Shown here piece by piece: positions 55,692 through 63,875 of a DNA stretch of 64,000 nucleotides; the first letter of the stretch is position 1, and every line of letters begins with the position of its first letter. The DNA is from Candidatus Pyrohabitans jungbluthii (GTDB lineage: Archaea > Hydrothermarchaeota > Hydrothermarchaeia > Hydrothermarchaeales > BMS3B). Under the pieces are notes generated by a model, which searched no databases, had not been told where the DNA came from, and saw only the letters and a list, made by a program, of their open reading frames with translations. Both the position numbers and the translations under genes were made by a program. The stretch is taken from positions 186,001 to 250,000 of the forward strand of contig MTMD02000002.1 in assembly GCA_002010065.2 (NCBI GenBank), read 5' to 3'.

Positions 55692-55728
55692 GTTACCTGG
55701 AAGCCTCCGCTTCCGGCGTGACGAAGCG
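55692..55728 (+). repeat. Hairpin repeat, GAAGC unit, copy C, abutting tRNA-Ser
   Basis: Diverged copy of 53936-53974. The last 20 bases (55709-55728) are identical to the copy at 62562-62581 (inverted). The stem CTGGAAGC/GCTTCCGG is kept with one G-T pair and a four-base loop, which suggests the structure matters. It ends three bases before the tRNA. Confidence 0.75.
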
Positions 55729-55731
55729 TGA

Positions 55732-55814
55732 GTCGGGGTAGCCAAGCCTGGTATGGCGTCAGCCTGCTAAGCTGATGGGCTTTGCCCGCCGGGGTTCAAA
55801 TCCCCGCCCCGACG
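55732..55814 (+). tRNA. tRNA-Ser (anticodon GCT)
   Basis: Acceptor arms GTCGGGG (55732-55738) and CCCCGAC (55807-55813) pair fully; discriminator G at 55814. Anticodon stem TCAGC/GCTGA with loop CTGCTAA gives anticodon GCT, reading AGC/AGU. A long variable arm (TGGGCTTTGCCCG) and the T loop GTTCAAAT are standard for serine tRNA. CCA is not encoded. No intron. Confidence 0.95.
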
Positions 55815-55907
55815 CTAATTCTTCTTCGCAAGAAAAGACGTCGACCTTAAAACATATTTGTATACGACCACGCAAAGATTATTGGAAACGTCGTTTTGAG
55901 CGGTATC

Positions 55908-56360
55908 TTATTCTGCATACCTCCCAAGCCGCCTCAGTTCTGCAAGCATCTCCCCTTGGTAACCCCTGCTCTCAAGCTTCCTTGCCACAGCAGCGGCTAT
56001 CTCCCCAGTAAGGCGGAGCTGCGATTCTACCCACGCTTCGCTTTCTGTTACGTTTATTCCGGCCTCTAAAAGCTCCTCCCGATTATCCTTTAGGAACTGC
56101 CTAAACTCGAGGAGATGATTCTCCATTGCACGCAAAACCTCAGTAAGCTCCGTAGCGTACTCTATGTACTCCTCCTCGTCTGCCTCCGCGTACTTTTCAT
56201 TTATGCGTCCAATTTCCTCCATATCATCGTATACCTTTGCGACATACTCGTCATGCTTCCATTTATAAATCGTAGGGTCCTCCCCGATACACGCAGAAAT
56301 CACAGTAAGCACAAGCAGAAAGCACAAAAGTTTTATGCCTCGAACCCAACTTTCTACCAT
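55908..56360 (-). CDS. Putative lipoprotein, helical
   Basis: 150 residues after choosing the ATG at 56360: a signal helix IKLLCFLLVLTVISAC with a lipobox cysteine (about residue 24) and a long, charged, predominantly helical mature part (DDMEEIGRINEKYAEADEEEYIEYATEL, read in parts). No family recognised. GGTGGAGGAC precedes the ATG. The raw open frame extends to 56450, but the extension is a basic, low-complexity segment. Confidence 0.65.
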   Translation of the reverse strand: MVESWVRGIKLLCFLLVLTVISACIGEDPTIYKWKHDEYVAKVYDDMEEIGRINEKYAEADEEEYIEYATELTEVLRAMENHLLEFRQFLKDNREELLEAGINVTESEAWVESQLRLTGEIAAAVARKLESRGYQGEMLAELRRLGRYAE

Positions 56361-56469
56361 GTCCTCCACCACGACAAGCTTCCTCGCTTTCTTTCTCGCC
56401 ACCGTAGCTACTTTCATCTTCTTTCTGCTGGTGATGAGGTGGCTGTTCAAGAGAGAAGAGTCTAAGTGA
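56359..56469 (+). CDS. Possible 36-aa membrane peptide
   Basis: A short frame coding a 24-residue hydrophobic helix (SFLAFFLATVATFIFFLLVMRWLF, read as residues 7-30) and a charged tail KREESK. It lies directly opposite the lipoprotein start and overlaps the end of the adjacent CBS gene. A TATA-like AGTTTTATGCC about 25-30 bases before the ATG fits a leaderless mRNA. Small size and no family make it only a candidate. Confidence 0.35.
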   Translation: MSSTTTSFLAFFLATVATFIFFLLVMRWLFKREESK

Positions 56470-56863
56470 AGCTGTAGCTGCGCGGGTCTTCGCCTATACG
56501 CTCCGCCCTCACCAAATCGGTGGTGGTTATAATTCCCTCCAGCTTTTCCTCGCTCCCCACGAGAAGGCGCTTTATCGCGTGCGCCGCCATCTTCTTCGCG
56601 GCCTCCTTTAAGCTTGCGTCGCGGGAAATGAACTTTAAATCCCTGCTCATAACTTCCCGCACCTTCAGCTGGGGGGGGCGTTCCTCAGCTACGATTTTAT
56701 ACGCTAGGTCGCGCTCAGTGATTATGCCTATGGCTTTGCCCTCCTCCACCACCACGAGGGAGCCTATGTTGAATTTGCGCATTAGGCGAGCCGCCTCTGC
56801 AAGCGTTGCCTCGGGCGAGATTGTCCTTACGTGCGGGGTCATCGCCTCGGATACAGTTACCAT
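56462..56863 (-). CDS. Stand-alone paired CBS domain protein
   Basis: 133 residues, two CBS domains (about 5-60 and 67-125) with EAMTPHVRTI, GIITERDLAYKI, EVMSRDLKFI and GIITTTDLVRAE. Probably an adenosyl-nucleotide sensor. It is transcribed divergently from iorA, from which it is separated by about 85 bases. The closest motif likeness in this window is to the CBS protein at 24.9 kb. Confidence 0.82.
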   Translation of the reverse strand: MVTVSEAMTPHVRTISPEATLAEAARLMRKFNIGSLVVVEEGKAIGIITERDLAYKIVAEERPPQLKVREVMSRDLKFISRDASLKEAAKKMAAHAIKRLLVGSEEKLEGIITTTDLVRAERIGEDPRSYSFT

Positions 56864-56948
56864 GTTATCTACTTTGCCCCTCCTGTTATTTTAAACTTCC
56901 TTTCCGTTGTTGCTCTGCTGGGTAACTTTGCTTCTGTGAGGCTGAGCC

Positions 56949-58790
56949 ATGGCAAAGCTGGATATTGCTGTTAACGAACCGGGAATGCGAGTATTTCTTC
57001 TGGGCAACCTGGCTATAGCCAGGGGCGCCCTCGAAGCGGGAGTAAGAGTTGCCAGCGCGTATCCGGGCACGCCTTCAAGCGAAATCCTCGAGGCTATAGC
57101 TGGCGTCGCACCAAAGCTTGGGATACATGCTGAGTGGAGTACCAACGAGAAGGTTGCCCTAGAGGTGGCGATTGGTGCAAGCTATGCCGGTGCGAGAGCA
57201 ATGGCGGCGATGAAGCACGTGGGCGTGAACGTAGCCTTAGACGCCCTCGCTACGCTTGCCTACACAGGGGTTAACGCTGGTCTGGTGCTGGTGAGCGCTG
57301 ACGATCCCGGGATGCACTCCTCGCAGAATGAGCAGGACAACCGCCTCCTGGCGAGGTTTGCGAAGATCCCATGCCTAGAACCCTACGATGCGCAGTCTGC
57401 GAAGGACTACACAAAAGCAGCGTTTGAGCTGTCCGAAAAGTTCCAGACGCCTGTGATGTTGCGCACCACCACGCGGGTAAGCCACGCGAAGGGCGACGTG
57501 ACGCTGGGTGAGCTTCCTGATTATGAAAAACAGAAGCCTCGCTTTGTAAAAGATGCAAGACGCTACGTTTGCGTGCCCGCGCACTCGCGAGCGCTTCATC
57601 CTGTGCTAAATAACAAGCTTGCCCAGCTTGAGAAGTACGCCAGCGATAGCGAGCTGAATCGCATGCATCTCGAAGGCGAGAAAGGAATAGTCGTCGCAGG
57701 AGTGGCGCGCAACTATGTGCGCGAGGCGATTGAAAGCCTGGGCGTTGAGGTATCGCTTCTCGAGCTGGGATTCACCCACCCCTTACCCAGAGAGCTGGTG
57801 AAGCGCTTCTTGAGCAGCGTAAGCGAAGTGCTCGTGGTGGAGGAGCTTGAGCCCTTCCTTGAGGAGCAGATAAGGGCGATGCAGAGCGACATTGTGGTGA
57901 GGGGCAAGGATTTACTGCCCCGCGAGGGTGAATTTACACCGGAGCTTGTGGAGGAGGCGATTGCCCGCTTCCTTGGGGTTGAACACTCGCCTCCGCCCCG
58001 GCGAATGGCAAAACTTGAGCTACCCCCGCGTCCGCCGGTGCTCTGTCCCGGCTGTAGCCATAGAGCGCTTTTCTATGCCCTGAAGAGGGTCACAAGGCGA
58101 AAGATCTACGCGGGCGACATAGGCTGCTATACCCTGGGCGCTCTCGAACCACTGAAAGCGATGGACACCTGTCTATGCATGGGCGCCGGTGTGAGCCAGG
58201 CTCAGGGCTTCTACCATGCAGGCATAGACGAGGACGTGGTGGCGATAATAGGGGACTCCACATTTCTCCATGCGGGTATGCCCGCGCTCCTCAACGCCGC
58301 CTACAACAGCGCCGACATCCTGGTAATAATCCTGGATAATCGCACCACTGCGATGACAGGACACCAGCCCCATCCAGGCGTTGGGGTGACAGCCACAGGC
58401 AGCGAAACCAGACCGGTGGACTTCATTGCTCTGGCAAAAGCCCTGGGTGCCGAGTACGTGGCAAAGGTCAAGCCAAACGACTTTGAGGAAACGGTGCGCG
58501 TGCTTGAAGAGGCACTTTCCAGGCGAGGGCTGCGCGTGGTAATCGCTGAAGAACCCTGCGCTCTCCTTGGTAGAAAGCTGGGGCTGTGGAAGACCCCGCC
58601 CAGAGTTACTCCGGAGCGCTGCGAGGGCTACCTCTGCAGCGCGTGCAGAGCTTGCTTAAGGATTGGCTGCCCGGCGGTGGGCTGGGAAGATGGTAAAGCC
58701 AAGATAATAGAGGAGCTGTGCACAGGCTGCGGGCTCTGCGTTAGCGTGTGCCCAAATGAGGCAATCGTGGGAGGTGAGGAGGAGTGCTGA
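56949..58790 (+). CDS. iorA: Indolepyruvate:ferredoxin oxidoreductase alpha subunit
   Basis: 613 residues. The N-terminal pyruvate-ferredoxin-like domain (YPGTPSSEIL, HVGVNVALDALATLAYTG in parts), the C-terminal TPP-binding domain with CPGCSHRALFYAL and GDIGCYTLG ... GDSTFLHAG, and a final ferredoxin domain with CSACRACLRIGCP and CTGCGLCVSVCPNEA. It oxidises aryl-2-oxoacids from aromatic amino acids to acyl-CoA and reduced ferredoxin. ATG 56949 follows the divergent promoter region. Overlaps iorB. Confidence 0.95.
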   Translation: MAKLDIAVNEPGMRVFLLGNLAIARGALEAGVRVASAYPGTPSSEILEAIAGVAPKLGIHAEWSTNEKVALEVAIGASYAGARAMAAMKHVGVNVALDALATLAYTGVNAGLVLVSADDPGMHSSQNEQDNRLLARFAKIPCLEPYDAQSAKDYTKAAFELSEKFQTPVMLRTTTRVSHAKGDVTLGELPDYEKQKPRFVKDARRYVCVPAHSRALHPVLNNKLAQLEKYASDSELNRMHLEGEKGIVVAGVARNYVREAIESLGVEVSLLELGFTHPLPRELVKRFLSSVSEVLVVEELEPFLEEQIRAMQSDIVVRGKDLLPREGEFTPELVEEAIARFLGVEHSPPPRRMAKLELPPRPPVLCPGCSHRALFYALKRVTRRKIYAGDIGCYTLGALEPLKAMDTCLCMGAGVSQAQGFYHAGIDEDVVAIIGDSTFLHAGMPALLNAAYNSADILVIILDNRTTAMTGHQPHPGVGVTATGSETRPVDFIALAKALGAEYVAKVKPNDFEETVRVLEEALSRRGLRVVIAEEPCALLGRKLGLWKTPPRVTPERCEGYLCSACRACLRIGCPAVGWEDGKAKIIEELCTGCGLCVSVCPNEAIVGGEEEC

Positions 58791-59368
58791 CGAATGTGCT
58801 CATCGCCGGCGTGGGAGGGCAGGGCATAATACTGCTCAGCGACGTTCTTGGGAATGCAGCAATACGCTCCGGCCTAGGCGTTCGCGGGAGTGAGACCCAC
58901 GGCATGGCTCAGCGCGGGGGCAGCGTGGTGGCTCATATCAGGATAGGCAACGCAAGGTCGCCGCTTATACCAAAAGGAAGGGCAGATTATCTCGTAGCTT
59001 TGGAGCCCCTGGAAGCGCTCCGCTACCTGGATTACCTAGCTGAGCACTGCATCGCCGTGGTGAGCACCACTCCAATTCCGCCAGCATCTACCCATGGCAA
59101 GGTAGCTGGCTACCCCAGCGTTAAAGCGATACTGGATGAGCTTTCTGAGTATGCCGAGGTTTACCCCATTGACGCTTTAGCTCTGGCAAAGCGCGCGGGT
59201 AGTGTGCTCACCGGCAATGTGGTGATGCTCGGTGCCCTGAGCGCTCTTCGTGGTTTCCCCCTTAAGCAAGAGGTTCTTAAGGAGAGCATCGCCTCCCGCG
59301 TTCCCCTCAAAACCATAGATATGAACCTTACCGCCTTTAAGCTGGGAAGAAAGGCTGTTAAAGGGTAG
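58784..59368 (+). CDS. iorB: Indolepyruvate:ferredoxin oxidoreductase beta subunit
   Basis: 194 residues, the gamma/beta POR-like domain with NVLIAGVGGQGIILLSDVLG, GSETHGMAQRGGSVVAHIRIG (read in parts) and LVALEPLEALRYL. It pairs with IorA to form the active enzyme. A GTG start overlaps the end of iorA with GGTGAGGAGGA before it, so translation is coupled. Confidence 0.94.
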   Translation: MLTNVLIAGVGGQGIILLSDVLGNAAIRSGLGVRGSETHGMAQRGGSVVAHIRIGNARSPLIPKGRADYLVALEPLEALRYLDYLAEHCIAVVSTTPIPPASTHGKVAGYPSVKAILDELSEYAEVYPIDALALAKRAGSVLTGNVVMLGALSALRGFPLKQEVLKESIASRVPLKTIDMNLTAFKLGRKAVKG

Positions 59369-59443
59369 TGGTGTGCAAACTCATGCTCTGGGGAAGTTTT
59401 ATATAACTCAACGAGCAACTTTCCTTAGCCTGGAGGTCTTGCC

Positions 59444-60751
59444 ATGAAAGAGACCAAAGTACTCCTTGATTTAGACGAGATGCCGAAGAAGTGGTATAAC
59501 ATTTTAGCTGACCTTCCTGAGCCCCTGCCGCCACCTCTTGATCCGAAAACAAGGGAGCCGGTTAAGCCCGAGATGCTGGAGGTCATCTTCCCCAAAGAGC
59601 TCATAAGGCAGGAGGTTAGCCAGGAGCGTTACATTCGTATACCCGAAGAGGTGCGCGAGGCTTACTTCCAGATTGGCAGGCCAACGCCGCTGTATCGTGC
59701 CCGCCGCCTGGAGCGCTACCTCAACACACCGGCGAAGATATACTACAAGCGCGAGGACGTAAGCTTCGCGGGTTCTCACAAGCCCAACACGGCTATAGCC
59801 CAAGCGTACTACAACGTCAAAGAGGGTGTGGAGCGCCTCACCACAGAAACCGGCGCCGGGCAGTGGGGCACCGCTTTAAGCTTGGCAGGTGCGCTCTTCG
59901 GTATAGACGTCACCGTATTTATGGTGGCGATTAGCTATCACCAGAAGCCATACCGCAGGATTATAATGGAGCTTTACGGCGCGGATGTTGTGCCCTCGCC
60001 CAGCGACAGGACGGAGTACGGGCGAAAGGTTCGCGAGGAGAATCCTGACCACCCTGGTAGCCTTGGCATAGCGATAAGCGAAGCCATAGAGATGGCTGTC
60101 AAGGACGAGAAGACCAAGTACTCCTTAGGCTCGGTGCTCAACCACGTGCTCCTGCATCAGACCGTGATTGGCCAGGAGGTGCTCCTCCAGCTTGAGAAGA
60201 TAGATGTAACGCCGGACGTGATGATAGGCTGCGTTGGCGGGGGAAGCAACTTCGCTGGCTTCGCGTATCCAATGCTGGGCAAGAAGCTTCGTGGCGAGCT
60301 CGATGAGGTGCGCTTCTTAGCGGTTGAGCCGAAGTCCTGCCCCACACTGACAGAGGGCAAGTACGAGTACGACTTCGGCGACACTGCAGGCATGACGCCA
60401 TTGCTAAAGATGTACACCTTAGGTCACGACTTCGTACCTTCGCCGATTCATGCAGGCGGACTTCGCTACCACGGCGACGCCCCCTCGCTATGCCTTCTCC
60501 ACCACCTCGGCTACATCGACGCCGTAGCCTACGACCAGCTTCAGACGTTTGAAGCGGGTAAAATATTCACAAAGGCAGAAGGTTTAGTGCCCGCGCCTGA
60601 GACAACGCATGCGATACGTGCAGCCATTGACATTGCCCGCGAGTGCAAGCGCACCGGTGAGGAGAAGGTGATTGTGTTCAACCTTTCGGGGCATGGTTTG
60701 CTTGACCTTCAGGGTTACGCGGACTACCTAGCGGGCAAGCTGAAGCCCTAG
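59444..60751 (+). CDS. trpB2: Tryptophan synthase beta chain, TrpB2 type
   Basis: 435 residues of the TrpB2 branch, longer than TrpB1. The PLP lysine is in [14 protein letters not shown] (about residue 110), followed by [16 protein letters not shown], the glycine loop [11 protein letters not shown] and the C-terminal NLSGHG. TrpB2 may condense serine with indole, or work as a serine deaminase, in archaea. Next to iorAB it could link indolepyruvate and indole metabolism. An A+T promoter lies about 40 bases upstream. Confidence 0.92.
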   Translation: MKETKVLLDLDEMPKKWYNILADLPEPLPPPLDPKTREPVKPEMLEVIFPKELIRQEVSQERYIRIPEEVREAYFQIGRPTPLYRARRLERYLNTPAKIYYKREDVSFAGSHKPNTAIAQAYYNVKEGVERLTTETGAGQWGTALSLAGALFGIDVTVFMVAISYHQKPYRRIIMELYGADVVPSPSDRTEYGRKVREENPDHPGSLGIAISEAIEMAVKDEKTKYSLGSVLNHVLLHQTVIGQEVLLQLEKIDVTPDVMIGCVGGGSNFAGFAYPMLGKKLRGELDEVRFLAVEPKSCPTLTEGKYEYDFGDTAGMTPLLKMYTLGHDFVPSPIHAGGLRYHGDAPSLCLLHHLGYIDAVAYDQLQTFEAGKIFTKAEGLVPAPETTHAIRAAIDIARECKRTGEEKVIVFNLSGHGLLDLQGYADYLAGKLKP

Positions 60752-60800
60752 CCACGCTTTTTTACTTCTTTTTTACAGCTTTTTATTATTTGGAAATATG

Positions 60801-60809
60801 TTTATATTG
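60801..60809 (+). promoter_or_regulatory. TATA box for the 51-aa leaderless gene
   Basis: TTTATATTG centred about 27 bases before the ATG at 60832, fitting a leaderless transcript. This is the main support for translating a short frame that would otherwise be ignored. Confidence 0.5.
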
Positions 60810-60831
60810 TGGATGGCTTTAATTTTTACAT

Positions 60832-60987
60832 ATGAGACTCCTTCCGCCAGAGAGTTTAAAGTATAGGGCAATAAGGGAGGCTGTGCTGTGGGAGGACAAC
60901 AACAATGCCTACCGTCGCTTTTTACTGTACATAAGGGCGAGGAGGGTAGCCAACATTCTTAAAGCACATGTTGAACAAACTCTATAA
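60832..60987 (+). CDS. Small basic protein, 51 aa, unrecognised
   Basis: Frame from ATG 60832 to TAA 60985-60987. The peptide is helical and basic (LPPESLKYRAIREAVLWE, then NAYRRFLLYIRARRVANILK). Neither a signal nor a membrane helix is seen. It lies between trpB2 and convergent ubiD. The TATA box at 60801-60809, 27 bases before the ATG, supports it. It resembles a compact archaeal helix-turn-helix or nucleic-acid-binding fragment, but I cannot name a family. Confidence 0.5.
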   Translation: MRLLPPESLKYRAIREAVLWEDNNNAYRRFLLYIRARRVANILKAHVEQTL

Positions 60988-61011
60988 AGGGAAGTGTTCT
61001 TAACAGGTAGT

Positions 61012-62463
61012 TTATTCAATCCCGTACTCATTCCAACGCCTGTCCACCAGGCGCTTTACCTCCTCGCTCATCTCCACGCTGGGAGGCCATTCTCTGGGGT
61101 AGCCCTCCTCCTTCCACTTGCGCGTCGCGTCTATTCCCAGCTTGGAGCCGTAGTTGGGGAGCGAGGGAGCGTGATCGAGGGTGTCTGTGGGCGTGCCCGG
61201 GATTATCACAACGTCGCGAGCTGGGTCAACACTGCTGCTCACCGCCCACAGCACTTCGCTGGCATTGTGCACATCCACGTCGTCGTCCACAACAACTATC
61301 GCCTTGGTGAACATCATCTGTCCCAGTCCCCACAGTGCGAACATCACCTTCTTCGCATGCCCGGGATAGCGCTTTCTGATGGAGACTATAGCAAGGTTGT
61401 GGAATACCGCCTCGACGGGCAGGTTGATGTCCACTATCTCGGGGAGTTGCATCTTTATTAGAGGTAAGAAGATGCGCTCCACCGCCTTGCCAAAGTAGGC
61501 ATCTTCCATGGGTGGCTTTCCTACCACCGTGGCAGGGTAAATCGCATCCTCACGGTGGGTGATGCAGGTGACGTGAAATACTGGGAAATAATCCGGCATA
61601 GAGTAGTAGCCTGTGTGGTCGCCGAAGGGGCCCTCAAGGCGCTCTTCAGCGGGGTCCACATAACCTTCTATTACAAACTCCGCCCACGCTGGCACCTCTA
61701 AGTCCACAGTTCTGCACTTCACAAGCTCTACACCACGCTTTCGCAGGAAGCCCGCGAAGAGAAGCTCATCAAAGCCTTCTGGGAGAGGGGCGATAGCAGA
61801 GAATATGGTCGCCGGGTCAGCGCCAAGTGCTACAGCCACCTCGAGGCGTTGCCCCTGCTCTTTAGCCCTGCGGAAGTGCTCTGCCCCATGCTTGTGAATC
61901 TGCCAGTGCATGCCGGTGGTGCGAGCATCGTAAACCTGCATGCGGTACATGCCCACGTTGCGCTTGCCCGTAGCAGGGTCCTTGGTGAACACCAGCGGTA
62001 GCGTTATGTAGCGCCCGCCGTCGAGGGGCCAGGTTTTCAGAATGGGAAGCTTCTCCAGGCTTGCCTCTTCTCCTTCAAGCACTACCTCCTGGCAGGGGGC
62101 GCGCTTCACCAGCTTTGGCGGGAAGGAGAGGGCCTCCTTAATCTTTGCCAGGCTTGAGAGCTTCTCCTTTATGCTTGCCGGCACATTCGGCATGAGCAAC
62201 TCAGCGAGAGATTCGCCTATGCTCTCAAAGCGATCAACACCCAGGGCGAGCTTCATCCTCTCATAGCTTCCGAAGAGGTTAGCTGCAACCGGAAACTCGC
62301 TCCCCTTAACATTCTCAAAGAGCAGCGCAGGGCCGCGGCGCTTGGAAACGCGGTCCACTATCTCAGAAATTTCAAGCACCGGGTCGACTTCTGCCTTTAC
62401 ACGTTTAAGCATGCCGCGTTCTTCCAGGGCAGCGATGAACTCACGGAGGTCGCGATATGTCAT
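61012..62463 (-). CDS. ubiD: UbiD-family (prenylated flavin) decarboxylase
   Basis: 483 residues. Typical UbiD motifs: the N-terminal YRDLREFIAALEERGMLKRV, then MYRMQVYDARTTGMHWQIHKHGAEHF (read in parts), GADPATIFSAIAPLPEG, EGPFGDHTGYYS near 275 with its catalytic Glu-Arg-Glu neighbours, and VVDDDVDVHN. It decarboxylates or carboxylates aryl/alkenyl acids with prenyl-FMN made by UbiX. A role in quinone-like cofactor synthesis is possible given the UbiE-like gene nearby, but other substrates are equally likely. Confidence 0.92.
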   Translation of the reverse strand: MTYRDLREFIAALEERGMLKRVKAEVDPVLEISEIVDRVSKRRGPALLFENVKGSEFPVAANLFGSYERMKLALGVDRFESIGESLAELLMPNVPASIKEKLSSLAKIKEALSFPPKLVKRAPCQEVVLEGEEASLEKLPILKTWPLDGGRYITLPLVFTKDPATGKRNVGMYRMQVYDARTTGMHWQIHKHGAEHFRRAKEQGQRLEVAVALGADPATIFSAIAPLPEGFDELLFAGFLRKRGVELVKCRTVDLEVPAWAEFVIEGYVDPAEERLEGPFGDHTGYYSMPDYFPVFHVTCITHREDAIYPATVVGKPPMEDAYFGKAVERIFLPLIKMQLPEIVDINLPVEAVFHNLAIVSIRKRYPGHAKKVMFALWGLGQMMFTKAIVVVDDDVDVHNASEVLWAVSSSVDPARDVVIIPGTPTDTLDHAPSLPNYGSKLGIDATRKWKEEGYPREWPPSVEMSEEVKRLVDRRWNEYGIE

Positions 62464-62504
62464 GAGTAAGGAGTTGCCTGTATGGTAATAAAACCTTTTG
62501 CCTG

Positions 62505-62605
62505 ATAGGGGCGCCTTCCCCGCCCCTATTACCCCTTCCTCACCATGATAGGACGCCTTCCCGCTTCGTCACGCCGGAAGCTTCGCTTCCGGGTAACCAT
62601 CAGCG
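62505..62605 (-). repeat. Hairpin repeat block, copy B, both units
   Basis: Inverted relative to the left block. 62505-62538 is identical to 53795-53828, and 62567-62605 is identical to 53936-53974; only 28 bases separate the two units here, against 107 at the left block. The second unit extends on one side to 62562, where it matches 55709-55728. It lies in the gap between ubiD and the EamA gene. Confidence 0.85.
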
Positions 62606-62650
62606 TTACCCGAGCATAGCGAGGGTGACAAAAGACGGAGCCCCCTCTTG

Positions 62651-63079
62651 CTACAGCCTTATGAGCACTATGGCAATAAACGCGAGGAGTATTCCCAGAC
62701 CCCTGGTAATGGTGAGCTTTTCCCCGTAAACCAGCAGAGAAACCAGCACCACGAGCATGCCGTTGAGGCTCATCACCGGCGTGGCGAGCGAGCCTGGGCC
62801 GCGCTGCAACGCAAGCTGGTAAAAAAGCGTCCCTGCTAAGCTGAAGACACCTATCGCCGCGCCTAAGGCGAGAGATTTCAGCGCCACACTCTTTTCTGGT
62901 TCAACTGCACCAACTGAGAGATAGTACACCACAGCCAAAACGCCTGCGGTTAAGTAGAGGGCAAGGGCTATAATCACCTCGTTTAGCTCGCTCTCTGCAC
63001 CAACCTTGAATAGAACATTTACCATGCCATAGGAGAGAAAAGAGCCCACGGCGAGCAGAAACCAGCCGGGATTTTCCAT
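62651..63079 (-). CDS. EamA-domain half transporter
   Basis: 142-residue membrane protein with five hydrophobic helices and the EamA/DMT pattern (FLSYGMVNVLFKVGAE, GTLFYQLALQRGPGSLATPVMSLNGMLVVLVSLLVYGE in parts, ITRGLGILLAFIAIVLI). A single EamA domain, so it would need to dimerise. Substrate unknown. ATG 63079 with GAGGTGG about five bases before; the upstream open frame is the divergent promoter region. Confidence 0.82.
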   Translation of the reverse strand: MENPGWFLLAVGSFLSYGMVNVLFKVGAESELNEVIIALALYLTAGVLAVVYYLSVGAVEPEKSVALKSLALGAAIGVFSLAGTLFYQLALQRGPGSLATPVMSLNGMLVVLVSLLVYGEKLTITRGLGILLAFIAIVLIRL

Positions 63080-63167
63080 GGATACCACCTCAAACTTTCT
63101 TATGTACTCATAATTGTTGCTGCGACTGAACATTAAGTTTACATAGCTCGCCTGCGTAATCGCATGC

Positions 63168-63875
63168 ATGCAGCTTGGCGAGGAAAAGCCGAAGTATGTG
63201 CGTAGGATGTTCTCCGCCATAGCACAGCGCTACGACTTGGCGAATTCTCTGCTCAGCCTGCGCAGAGATGCATACTGGCGCAGGTTCGCAGCAGACGTGG
63301 CAGAGCTCAGCGATGGTGGCATTGCCCTCGATGTAGCCACGGGCACAGGTGAGCTCGCCTTTGAGCTTGCTAAGCGGGTGAGCAAGGGAGGCGTAGTTGG
63401 CGTGGACTTCAATGCAGAGATGCTATCAATAGCAAAGCAGAAAGCAGAGCAGAGGGGGATTAAAAATGTGCACTTCACCCTGGGCGACGCGCTGCGGCTG
63501 TGCTTCCGCGATGAGAGCTTCGACGCTGTTCTCGTGGCCTTTGGCTTAAGGAACTTTGCGGAGATTGAAAAGCCTCTACGCGAGCTTGTGCGCGTGGCAA
63601 AGCGGGGAGGCAGAGTGGTTGTGCTGGAGTTCACCCTTCCGCCCAACAGGTTTCTGAGAAGGCTCTATTCGCTCTACTTCTTCCATGTGTTGCCCTTCCT
63701 GGGTGGGCTTATTACCGGCAAGAGGGAGGCGTATGCTTACCTTCCAGCGTCGGTGGCAGAGTTCCCTTCACCTGAGGAGATTTGCAAGCTTATGGAAAAG
63801 GCGGGGCTTGAGAATGTTAGATATCACCTTCTAACCTTGGGCACAGTTGCAGTTTACGTAGGGCGAAGGAAATGA
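63168..63875 (+). CDS. ubiE: UbiE/MenG-type class I methyltransferase
   Basis: 235 residues. MFSAIAQRYDLANSLLSL, the SAM motif I LDVATGTGELAFEL, GVDFNAEMLSIAKQK, GDALRLCFRDESFDAVLVAFGLRNF and a C-terminal YAYLPASVAEFPSPEEICKLMEKAG match UbiE/MenG quinone C-methyltransferases. It could make menaquinone or another prenyl quinone, or methylate something else. ATG 63168 fits a leaderless start after an A+T element. Confidence 0.85.
   Translation: MQLGEEKPKYVRRMFSAIAQRYDLANSLLSLRRDAYWRRFAADVAELSDGGIALDVATGTGELAFELAKRVSKGGVVGVDFNAEMLSIAKQKAEQRGIKNVHFTLGDALRLCFRDESFDAVLVAFGLRNFAEIEKPLRELVRVAKRGGRVVVLEFTLPPNRFLRRLYSLYFFHVLPFLGGLITGKREAYAYLPASVAEFPSPEEICKLMEKAGLENVRYHLLTLGTVAVYVGRRK

Noticed and set aside
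55643-55745. N-terminal extension of the Lon-like protease to 55745
   Set aside because: It would read through the hairpin repeat and the start of the tRNA gene; ATG 55643 has its own ribosome site.
62601-62625. Palindromic stem at the end of the right repeat block
   Set aside because: The arms pair at only a few positions; not a convincing hairpin.
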